Shown here: one piece after another, positions 23,301 through 58,519 of the stretch
Layout: each line of letters begins with the position of its first letter
Numbering within the stretch: position 1 is the stretch's first letter
Origin: Capitulum mitella
Lineage: Eukaryota > Arthropoda > Thecostraca > Pollicipedomorpha > Pollicipedidae
DNA length: 64,000 nt
Direction of reading: 5' to 3'
Assembly (NCBI GenBank): GCA_030062745.1
Contig: CP099839.1
Coordinates: 19,778,733-19,842,732 of the forward strand
Program-made: the position numbers and the translations under genes
Notes under the pieces: model-generated
What the model saw: the letters and a program-made list of their open reading frames with translations, nothing else
Database searches by the model: none
Told to the model about the DNA's origin: nothing

Positions 23301-25354
23301 TAGGCACCACGATTTCGCTCGTTCTCCGCCAGAGGATATCTGCATACAAGATACATACCCTAGCATCAAAATTAGGTCGAGGAATGCACAACTCCATTTG
23401 GTTTTTTGTCATTGTAGGTGGGAAGAGAAAATTAGAATTTTTTGCTCGCCATCAGTGGTGGCTCGTCATAAAAGGCAAATGACGCAGTGCCTCATCCAAA
23501 AATATCGGGGAGTGTGGATTTAAGATCATACGCAATCTGTATTACAACACCATATATAAATAGAATGCAACTGCGTTCATCAGCATCGCTGGAAACATGC
23601 CCGCAAAAATGTCCCACGCCGCGCCGGAACCTGCTACCGACCCAAGGATGTGGCGCTAGGCGACCGCAGAGGCAACCAGCTCAACCGCCTCAACCAAAGC
23701 TAGAATCCAATGTAATACTGCGCCTCTGGTGAACGTCCGCGAAACTACACGTCAAACGCCGCCAACGCAGCTGACAGGCCCATGTGAGGACAGACGTAGT
23801 ACTGCCTCTGGCCGCTGCCGTCGAGCCGTCACCGTCGGGCTCACCGACGAAGGACGTGACTGCACTGCTGCAGAACGCCACTGACATCATTGGCGGAGAA
23901 AGGAATATGTCTGTATGGAAACTTGACTGATATACTATACACTTACATTTCGTATTAGTTTAAAATGTTATTTGTTTCGGAACTGCGTACAAATGATTTA
24001 GCAATGACCGTGCGCTTCTAGCAGTGACGATCTTTTTTTCCGTCCCTGAGACGGGACAGGATTTTCCGCCCAGAGTGCTCGATGCGAGCGTATTCCGATT
24101 ATTTTGGTCCCACGGATTCCAGTGAATAACCAGTTTGCTTCAGCTTTCTTTGCAGATATCAGACAGCACCGAAAGTGGCGAGTCATGTAACATTTCGTTT
24201 CCTTTGTATAAGTCGATCCGAAAATAGTTGGATATCATGCACGGTTTAATAGTTAAAAAACGTACAGAAGACCGACAGCCGTGTATAAGACAATTTGGTG
24301 CTACTCTTGCGCTGTACCTCAGGTATTTGTGAGACCATGAGCGGCAGCTGCTGGTCATTACATGCTGGACACAAATGTACCATATATGGTATTAGATTGA
24401 AATTTAACGTTCAAGAATAACATTATGACGCCACCTTCCCACTTAATGCTTCATTTCTCATAGGATTTAACACTGGCCACCACGGGACTGATTCGGGCGG
24501 CTCCCACGGTTTTGCCTTATTTTGGTCGGTGGGTATTCCTACACAACATACATGAGCTGATACCAAAGTTAGGTTGGGAACCCATAATTCCACTGAATTT
24601 CCAAACGTGGAAGCGGAAGGTAAAAACTAGAACACAGATGCAGTTGTGAATGTACGGCTCGAACGATCCTTCGTGACATCCAAACACAAATATGTTCCAT
24701 TTATGATACTGCCTCTATGGACGGATCCACAACACTGGCTTCTATGGAAACGATTCGGCGGCCTCTACGATTTTCATTTTTTGGGCAGGATGTAGTGAAG
24801 ACAACAGGCTACCACCTCAGTATTTCAGTTCAAAACACTTGTACGTGAGGGGGATTCTTTTTAACTCCTGTCCAAAACGAAGCAGCATTGCCAACACTGC
24901 GATTAACGACTCCATCGTTTTCAGCTTTGGTTTTCTCAAATGACAAAACAGGATCAAATACTGGATTTATTCTTCCATGATTCCATATCTCTTGCGCGCT
25001 ATGTACACACATAGTTCAAACGTTTGCAAATAACATACCGATGAAACACAACCAAATGACGATGATCATACGTGCAACAGAGACGAATGAGTGCAGCATA
25101 ACACAACCCTGGGGCAACCAGTGGCGGCGACTAGAGAGGACCAGAAGGACGCCGATCGCCTGGTCGGCCGGGCCATCCCGGCTCCGAGCGGCCTTCCGCG
25201 GGCAGCAGCCTACACCCACCTAGCCACCCGCACACGAGCACACAGACAGAGCGAGAGAGAGGGAGGGAGAAGCGGCAGCAGGTCGGCCGGCCGCCCAGCG
25301 TCCCTCTATCACATGTCGGCCTGGGCACGGCCCCGACGTCGGGCGCCGGCACGC

Positions 25355-25500
25355 GCAGCGGTACCGCCGCCTCCGGAACCGGAACCGGCACCGCCAGCAG
25401 GACCGGCACCAGGAGCAGGACCGGGACTGGGACCACGACCGGGGCCGAGAGCGATACCGGGACCAGGAGCAGGGCCGGCAGCCGAACCGAGACTCCTGCT
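25355..25500. repeat. GC-rich imperfect hexamer repeat
   Basis: Runs of GGAACCGG/GGACCGGCACCAGGAGC-like hexamers and dodecamers. All frames stay open and yield Pro-Gly-Ala-rich or Arg/Ser-rich shadow ORFs. Confidence 0.85.
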
Positions 25501-26040
25501 CCAACGGATGGAGCGCGGTGACGGCACGTTCCAGGAAAGATCGGGGACGGCACTGTCCGACGGAGGCGAGACAACGAGGCAGAAACGAACGCAGTGCGGA
25601 GACGAAGGGCGTCAACCAGAATATCCAGGCCGCGGACTAGAGAAGATACGATCATTTACGTGTACGCGAAAAACAGGCACGCAAAATGAACTCCAGTCAA
25701 CAGGGAAAAAGAACTCTGCGTGTGATACAGGTTCCAGGGGCAAAGAGACTGAAGGAACAGGACAATAGATATCACAGAAAAATGGGACCACAATCAATTT
25801 GCGCAAAAGAATGCGGCTCATCACAATCCAATCTTGTGGCGACGCGGGATGTTGCATCACGAGCTGGCAACGCATGTCCCCCCCAGCTCCGGAAAGTTTT
25901 ACATCCACGCAAGGAACGACACAGATTTAGCGTGTGGGAGGGAAGACAGACAAACTTTAAAATCAGGTGTGAATGGGTGTGTCGGTTCCCTTGCGTTGGG
26001 CGCTAAAATACAGCAAAAATAGGGGAATTCTAGCAGCGGG

Positions 26041-26350
26041 AGCCGGCCGGCCGATGTCACGTGCCGTCCACACGGGTGGAGGGGACTGGCCAGCCGGTGT
26101 CACGTGCCGTCCACGCAGGTGGAGGGAACCGGCCGGACGGTGTCACGTGCCGTCCACGCAGGTGGAGGGGACTGGCCGGACGGTGTCACGTGCCGTCCAC
26201 GCAGGTGGAGGGAACCGGCCGGACGGTGTCACGTGCCGTCCACACGGGTGGAGGGAACCAGCCGGGCGGTGTCATGTGCCGTCCACACGGGTGGAGGGGC
26301 GGAACGGGCGGTGCCACATGCCGTCCACACCGGTGGAGGGGACCGGCCGG
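26041..26350. repeat. 43-44-bp minisatellite downstream of Raf
   Basis: About seven copies of a 43-44-bp unit built on GTCACGTGCCGTCCACRCRG followed by GTGGAGG (copies at 26055, 26099, 26142, 26185 and on). It lies 200-500 bases past the Raf stop codon, so it may be transcribed in the 3' UTR. Confidence 0.95.
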
Positions 26351-26557
26351 GCGGGCGGCTGTGACTGTGGAGGGGTTGTCGAAGCACGGGCAGAGGACAA
26401 CGATACCCTGGTAGCTGCTGAGGCGCCCCAGTCGGGCCGATGCCCGCTGGGTGTGTGTCGGGGGTTTCTCCGAACGAGGCAGGGTCAGCGGAGCGGGGCG
26501 GGGCTGGGTGGGGTGCGGCGGGGCCGCCGGCGCGTCACCCGGGCTAGGGTTCGGACA

Positions 26558-50308
<23,751 letters not shown>

Positions 50309-52367
50309 CAGCTGTTCTAGTACAACATGTAGTAGACTAGAAATATTATTTTTTATTGCATTATCTAGCCCTCATGTTCTTTTCAGTGGTAGAAAAATAC
50401 ATTGAAAATTTCGAACTTGATCCTAAGGAACATCCGTAAAAATATGCCAAAAAATTGGTTGTGTATTTGTTGCAACTAAAGTCGTCATTGTTGAAAAGTA
50501 ATTAAGGCCTAGGTATTTTCTCATCATAAATGTATCTATAATTTATTCCTGTGGAACGTCCCAGAATGACACAAATTAATAAGAAAGTGAAACATTTCTA
50601 TGGACGTCTGGGTGTTTTAGGTTCGGCATTGCTCCATTCAACACAACTGCCACACCGAATCGCCGAGACGAATGTGAATCGTCACTTTACGTGTGTACGG
50701 GAGAGGGCGAGTTGTTTGTTGGTGCGGATTTCTGGGATTCATCGGTAGTGGACTTATATGAGTGAGTAATTGCTTGCGTCATCTGTTTTTGAGGATGCTG
50801 TGGACCAGTTAATCGAAAATTTAGTGTCTGCTATTTGCTCTTCAATTTTGGGGACAAAGGAGTCATTCCAGGTGCGCCACTTTCTGCTGCGTTATGGCAA
50901 AGACAGGCTTTGCTCTGTAAAGAATGAGACATGCTTGACTTAAGTCGTGTTTCTCGTGCTTTGAAGACAACACGAAATTTCAGAATTGTTCTTAATGAAG
51001 TGTTTATATGCATATATGCATGTCTCTTGTGAACAGAGTGGTAATGACTAAGCTATTTCTTTTTGGGATTGGGTTACATTCAGATTGAGAGCACTTGTAA
51101 CAGAAAATGTGTCATGAGGGTTGCATCACCAGCAGGAAGTTTGGCAGGCCAGTTTGTTGTAGTAGGTGGCTGGGGTGAAATTCAGTTTGGGCCAGATGAA
51201 ACTTACTTATCCTCACTGCAGCATGTCATTCTGATGTATCATGATAACTTTTACTTTAGCACACACATCCTTAAAAAGGCCCCGCATAACTGGCATTGCT
51301 ATGCCACATACATATGGCCAAAGGTCTTCAGATGTTTTCATTAAAAGCGACATTGCGGCTATTTGTTCCCCGAGCATCAGTCTGCAAAAGGTGTTGTGGG
51401 GGTCCAGATGCATTGGGCATCTTCATCTCCAGTTGACATGAATGTATGTGCTCATCCTACCCTAAAGATATGTTTTCTCATGATACTTAGTCATGTCACT
51501 TTTGGCCAGTTTTTGTATTAAGTTTTTTGTTGTTACAAAAATGGGACTTGTTTGAGGCAAATGTGGTGCAGTTATGCTGTTGTGGCTTCTGGAGCAGAGG
51601 TTTTTAAAGAGTGTGGTGGTTGTGTACACTCCAATTCAGTCCACTTCCCTGAAGCACACTGAGCTGCCTCAGCTGGGCTCTACTTCCCTAGTTGGGGAGC
51701 ACTATCCCAGAGCTTGTTCCCTTCCCCAACTGAATTTTGCCTGAAACAAGATCTTTCATGTTTTGTTGACTGGCTCAGGTGAGAAGTGTGGTGGTCTCTT
51801 GGACCATGTATTAAGTTTTTTTGGTATATTTAAGTATGATCAACTTTTTCAGTGAGCTGCTGCACTTCAGAGCCCATATTATTCTTCTCTGGTCAGGAAA
51901 AGGAAGGCTGCTGTGCCATTTATTATTTAGTAGTACACATCTTGTACAATACTAAACCATGTATTTCTTATAAACATTTAATACAGTGTTCATTAACTGA
52001 TTCAAATATGCCACTTTGTTTTGAAAACTCAGTGTGAGGTAAATGAAAAGTGCCATAGTCCTTGCCTACATGGTTAGAGAACACAATATAATTTATTAAC
52101 AATCCTAAAGCCAATTTCCATTTTCCACACAAATTGCAAGCAGAGAATGAAGGAATCTGAAGTCAGTTCATCATGGCATTACCATTTGAATTTGCTGGAA
52201 CTCAGTTGTAAGAGAGATACACCAGCATTGTGAGCTTAAAAAAAGCATAACACGAGTTCTCTGTGCTTCCTTGCAGGGACGTTTGATCACATACATTGAA
52301 TCCTGGGTAGAATTATATTTGTCATCACATGCTAGGTATGTAAAGTTCATTAACAGGGTTATCAGGG

Positions 52368-52421
<54 letters not shown>
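52368..52421. repeat. (AT)n-(GT)n microsatellite
   Basis: About 29 bases of AT dinucleotide followed by about 24 bases of GT. Confidence 0.97.
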
Positions 52422-52709
52422 ATGTACATGTTAAGCAAATCATTCAGTTCATTTCAGAATTTGGAAATGAAGGCTAGTCTCAATGCATTGCAAACAGTTT
52501 AATAGAAAAGGTAACATAATACATGTTGTATTGCATTTGTGCAAGCAGGCTGAAACTACTTTACACTGATAGGCATCAAGAAACAGTTGTGGGCAGTGGA
52601 AATGCATTTCCAGAATATCATTTTGTGGATGATTAGAAACACGTTATGAACATTCTGGTAATAAGATATTTTGATGTAACTGACACATTGTTTTCTGTCT
52701 CCAGAAAAA

Positions 52710-52718
52710 ATGGCCTAG
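52710..52718 (+). promoter_or_regulatory. Minimal upstream ORF of HUWE1
   Basis: ATGGCCTAG (Met-Ala-stop) in the context AAAATGG, 15 bases before the HUWE1 start codon and inside the predicted 5' UTR part of exon 1. Such short uORFs can reduce initiation downstream. Confidence 0.5.
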
Positions 52719-52733
52719 ATTTTTCCACAAGCA

Positions 52734-52778
52734 ATGAAGATTGATCGATCGAAGCTGCGAAAAAGCAGCTCACAAGTG
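52734..52778 (+). CDS. HUWE1: HUWE1 exon 1 (coding part)
   Basis: [15 protein letters not shown], like the vertebrate start MKVDRTKLKK. Donor GTGAGT, phase 0. Confidence 0.93.
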
Positions 52779-55700
52779 GTGAGTTTGTTGCTGCATTTAG
52801 TTTTTATAAGCATGTTTGTAGAATATGTGTAATGTCTCAATCAATTGTTTTTGCAGTTACATTGGAGTTTTTTTTTGTACAAACCTGTGTGGAACATTTT
52901 GAGCTTTGAGGAAGTTGAGTTTTGAGTGCACTCAAATTTGAGCCTGATATGATCCAGTAGTCAGAGCATCTTAACCGCCAGTCACGCATGCATGCATGCA
53001 TGCACGCACACACACAAGGTACATCAGAATTAATGTGAATAGTAGCATCAGTCACATTTTTCGTTGCCTAACCCATTTCACATTTTATCATGATTTCAGC
53101 TAAGTTTGTCAAAAGGTTTCATTGTTGCAGTTTCATTAAATGCACATTGCTTGAAAATGTGACACTTCTCTACTTTATCAGTAAGAAATGTACAACACCT
53201 CTACCTGGATATGATTATGGTAGATGTTGTGTCTACATCATCAGATGCTATGAATGCCAATAAGTGTTCTGTGTCAGTGGCTTTGATTAATATGCTTTAA
53301 TTTCCTGACTCCCAAGTGTGTTTACCATGCTTGAATTTCATTTATTTAGCTTTCATGTCATGTGAATTGGGAATGTTTTGATCAGCAAGACAGAGAATGA
53401 CTTATTTGTTACCATTCATCATGAACATGTCATATCTATTGAAGGCTGAATGGTAACAAAATTGCCAGGGAGCTGATCGAATCATGAAACATGACAGAAA
53501 ATGGCATGTGTGTAGATGGAATTGGAATAACTTCCTTCAGATCATTGTGGATTATCCTGACCTTGATAATAGCACTGATATGCCAGATTTTCTCAAATGC
53601 ACCAAGAACACATATATGAAGTCATAAATGTCTCAGATTGGGAGCAAAAGAGTGTGTTTTCAGATGCTGGTTCCAGGTCAACTGGAAGTATGGTTTGCAA
53701 CAAAGCATGAACACAACAACAACAAATAATAATAGGGTCTTGCATTAGAAATGGGAATTTGTAATCATCCACTGGAAGCTCACCAATCATACAAAACATG
53801 TGAAAATTTGTGCGCATGACAATAGAGGGACATTTGTATGTTCATATTTTCATTTGTACTCATTGGGAGTCTCTTGGGCGATGTTAAGATGGCAAACTGT
53901 GCTGCCGAAGACAATCGAAAATATCTCCTTTTTCGTCCGACCAGGAGACCTCGATAATTCTCAAATATGATGCGTTTCGAAGCGCTACCGCTGTTCGAAG
54001 GAGATTTCTTGTGCAGTATGAGTTATCTCTAAAGTAAGTTTGAAGGCGCAATGATTTCAAAAGGTTTGTTGACTGACTCATCGAAACAGGTAAAGCGTGG
54101 CGGGCGGCCTCCACTCTCTGACGACTTGTTCAATAGGGTGCGGAATTTTATCCAGCCGTTCCGGAAGCCAGGAGAACATGTGTCCCTCGCCATTATAGTC
54201 AGGTCGCTTAGTATCTCTAATGCAGCTGCCTGGAGAGTGCCACTGAAGAAACTGGAGTGGTACCCCTGGAAGCCACACACTGTCGTGCCTCTCATTTCAA
54301 GGCACAAGACAGACTGGGCCACTTTCTGCCAGCGGCTCCTCGGCCGCGCGGATGGATTGGAAATGAGAGGAATTGGGACTGATGAAAAATGGTTGTGTCT
54401 GAAACAAACGCTGAACAAGCAAAATGAATGGTATTGGGCACCAAGCGACCCCAATGTAACCAGTGTGTGCCGAATGCAAGGCAGAAAAAGGCAAGGTGCG
54501 GGACCACCATCGTGGAAAGCCGAGTCATGAACTTTTGGTTCGGTGCAGACGAGATGGTCGTTGGCCATACCTGCTGCATGTTACTTCAGAGAGAGCTCTG
54601 GCCTCAAGTATGCTCGCTTGCAGCAAAGCTATGGTACTGGTTCCAACAGGATGGTGTGATTGTGCACTCCACCCACGCCGTCCGGTCCTGGCCGCAAGAG
54701 AGTTCCGGCCACCGGGTCGTCAACCGGCATACGCTTCGCCCATGGCTTGCACACAGTCCAGATCTGTCACCCCCTAGACTTCTGGTTCTGGTTGGTGGCG
54801 ATCTCAGAAGTCGAACGAGCCGGCCAGTAATGCTGCAGGAGCTGAAGAGGGTAGTGAATGAAAGTCATCAAACCGAGTGGAGCTAATCGCGCTGTGAGCA
54901 GCGTGTGCGCACGAGCCGCGACCTGCGTCAGGCGGAATGGCGCTGCTGTTAAGACAGCTCAGTGAATGCTGGGGCAGTGGTGATGGAAATAAAAAGTCCC
55001 AACATTAGCTTGTGTTTCATGACAAAACATGTGAACTGCGCATTGTTTGTACACTCACCACAGTCATTTCAGACATTCCATCTAGTGGAAAACCCTGTAT
55101 CTGGTGTGATCACTTTGGCTTTTGAAATGATTTGAGACACAGCTCTGATGTTTTCTGAATCGTGCAATGGTGAAAATTTAAGAATTTGTTTTTTTCTGTG
55201 TAGTAACATTTTCTGTTCATCTTCATTTTCCATTTTCCAGCCTCCTGACTGCAAAGCTGTGATAGAGCAGCTGAAGAATTGCAGTGAGGCAGAGCTACTG
55301 ACTGAGCTGAAGAAGTTTGAGACATGGAACCTCGGCAAGTGCGAGCTGTTTCATTGGATCGACCTGCTGGACGTGTTGGATGGCATTCTGGAGGAGGCTG
55401 CCTTTCGTGTCCAGCCAGATGGCTGGATCCTGGCCTGCGACCTGCCCAGCTACAGCTCAGTAAGTGACCTGTACTGACAAGGTACAACTTTCCCTGATAG
55501 TGGGATGGTGTTTTAGATCAACTGTTTGTGATTGGAAATAGTGAATATATCATGAAGCAAGTTTCTTGTGGCATACTGATGGATTGCTACTTCATTTTGA
55601 AGCTACATCTTTGTTTGTTTTTTTCAGAAGCGAGAGCTCCTCCTCCAAACCCTTCACTTCACAGCGCTGCTCATCGAACATTCATTTTCACGCCACCTGT

Positions 55701-57550
55701 ACAACTCTGTGGAGCACCTGATACAGCTGCTGGAGGCCTCAGATATGCAGGCAAGACATTGCATCCACGTCAGACACCTTTTCCTATCAGCATAGTAGAA
55801 CTAGCATGCTGATAAGTTGCAGGATTTCATTGTGTGGATGAAAACAGTTGAATAATTCAACTAAGGCTTTGCACACTTTCAGTTTCATAAAAAAACAATC
55901 TTGAAAGATGTTGTGTAATTGAAACATTGGTTCAGGGCAATATGCACGAATTGGGCCGATTGTCAGTTGTGTGAAAACGTTGGGGTGGGGCGGGGGGGGG
56001 GGCTAGAATGCAGCATCCATGTTACAGAGTGCATGTCAAGTGGTTAAGTAGGGCACTGACTGGTAGTCATGTGACCATGCTAATTAGGGTGAAAGGAAAC
56101 TGGTGATTTGCTATGCAATCAACAGAATTTAAAGTGGGTGTGAAATCTCAGTTGATAAGTCAGTCTGGATGTGAAACACTGTCATGGACTCTTGGGGCAA
56201 AGCATCACAGCTCCATGGGGGCCATTTCAGATATTAGATGTCACAGGATTTAGAGCGTAATGGCCACAATAGTAAAGACCAAGTACCATTGCAACAAGAG
56301 GCACCATTCAACTGAGAAGGGCAGAATGACAGACACATGGAACCACCATTGAAAGTGCCATCCATCTCAGTGCTATCTTCACTGTATTTATGTTAGCATT
56401 GGTAATAACTGAAGGCTTTACTTGATCATGCCAAGTCTCCTCTGGGAAAAGAAATGGCTGAATTAGCCTAAGACTACGTTTATTACAGCTTTAGGTGCAT
56501 GATTAGACTGAGATAGTGTAGTTTGATGGGCAGTTGCCTCCAATTTCCGCACTATTGTAATTCTGCTGCACTCATATTTCTGCAGAGTATGTACTGTGCT
56601 CAGAGTAGAAGATAAACAGGTACACATTTAAGGCTGGAACCAAGTGAAAATGCTGGTAATTATGTAGCCCCAAAATTTCATGTTTCAGATGTAACTGTCA
56701 ACCTGAATGCAGTGATGGTCATAATAGTTGTCATAAGCTACATAACATATTATCTACACCTGCTGAACAGTGCTAGGAATGAAAAAGTCAAGCACTGCGT
56801 ATGGTATGCCCGTGAACCGATGCGTCTATAAGACATTGTAACAGCCTTTGCAACTGATGGCTTTTTGTGCCCAGGTGGTTCTTCACGTACTCAACCTCAT
56901 CTACATGTTCAGCAAGAGGAGCAACTTCATAACGCGCCTGAGCTCGGAGCGGCGCGGCGCGCTCATCGTTCGACTGACCCACCTGGCCGAGGTAGGGGCG
57001 ACGGGGCTGGGACCGGTCGGCGGCGGGCGCCCGGCGTCCGCCCAGGTCCCGCTGTCCTCACACCACTGGCCGGCACTGCCGACAGCGGGCGGACCTGCTC
57101 GGCCCCTGGCACAGGCGACCACATGGCGTTGCGGTTTGTCTGAGGAGAAGGCATAGTCCCGTCTGACTAAATGTTATGCCAGCTGATTGGACTGTTTACA
57201 GTTACTCTGTTACACAACTGGCCAATTATAGCTCCATTCTGATTGCCGTTAATTGCACAAATTGCGAAGCCATTTTCCATATGGATCATAGGAGAAAAAT
57301 AGATTCTGAAAGCTGCAACTTTTTGGCAGTGTTTTATAGCGTCCAATCTTGGCGATGGCAAATATGTGAAGGTAGTTGATTTTTGCAGCATTTTTTTTTT
57401 GCTCACAACTTTACATGTTTACATTAACAGAATGCAATGCAAAATTATGGAAGCGTGACAGGAAAGTTGAAGTAAAGGTTGAAGGAAAGTTGAATGGAAA
57501 CAGCCATTATATATATTTGTAATAACCATTATTTTTTATATATAATTTAT

Positions 57551-57610
<60 letters not shown>

Positions 57611-58478
57611 CCATTATATAGTTTGACCAAAATGACGAGATTCGTCTGTTTTGATGAGTGGAGTTATTTTTATTCACGATTATATGCAAGATAGCCAAAT
57701 ATGTTGAAGGTTTGTACTTCAACATGTTGCCATCAGGATAAAGAGATTATGTTCTTGATCTTTACTTTGTTTGATGGTGATACAAATAAGCTGATTATAT
57801 GCAAAGTGGTAAAATTTGTATTTCTTCATGTTGCCACCAACATCAGTTATATTCATCATTAATGTAATGATGTCAGGAGTAATATCAGTCACGTTTTCAT
57901 TGCTCTGATCGATGCCTGCTGGTTTACAGAGCTGGGGTGGACGAGAAAATGGGTTTGGTCTGGCAGACTGCTGTAAAGACATATGTGTGTCGGTAAGTGT
58001 AAATCAACTTTGTTAAAATGAGATAGTTGATCTTGTAGGTGCAGAAGTGTTCAGCTTGGTGCCCTACAGACGAATTTGCTTGTGAACAACTAAACACCTC
58101 TGAGATTGGATGGCGTCGTCGACGTAATGCTACAAACGTAGCTGCAGAGGTTATGTGAACATGACGTTGGCTTGCCATCAAGCTCCAAGGCCAGATACTG
58201 TTGTTTGTTATTCCCTAATGTTGTTGTGTTTTTGTCCTTTGTTTATTGTTGCGGTGACTCTTAAGAGCCGTCTGTGCCACGGCGCGAGCACGGTGACGGC
58301 CAGACCACTCTGGGCTAGGTCTAATATGCTGGCAGTCAGACTACCCTAGACCGGAACTGACTATGCTGTATCCGGTGACATGCCCTGGCAGTCTCTGACA
58401 TGGCTGTATCCAGTGATATGTTGACGGTCGGATCATCCATCATATGGCCGTCCGCCCCACTTCCGTCCTCGCCCCTGC

Positions 58479-58519
<41 letters not shown>

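Larger units (their letters stand above)
19489..26557. other. Convergent intergenic region between bmb and Raf
   Basis: Seven kilobases with no exon I can assign. It holds the 3' UTRs of both genes (a candidate AATAAA for bmb at 20764; an AATAAA on the minus strand at 24966-24971 for Raf, rather far from its stop), a degenerate duplicated element at 22.7-23.3 kb, and GC-rich repeats at 25.3-26.4 kb. A 225-residue ORF at 25091-25768 is low-complexity Pro/Gly/Ala and looks non-genic. Confidence 0.65.
50309..52733. promoter_or_regulatory. Shared upstream region of Raf (-) and HUWE1 (+)
   Basis: Between the two divergent start codons. A 3' splice site (TTTTCTGTCTCCAG ending 52704) implies that HUWE1 has a noncoding first exon somewhere in this stretch. 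The Raf 5' UTR also lies here. I could not place a transcription start. Contains an (AT)n-(GT)n run at 52368-52421. Confidence 0.55.

Noticed and set aside
25091-25768. 225-residue plus-strand ORF rich in Pro, Gly and Ala
   Set aside because: Low-complexity translation of GC-rich hexamer repeats, open in several frames on both strands, with no recognisable domain or splice context.
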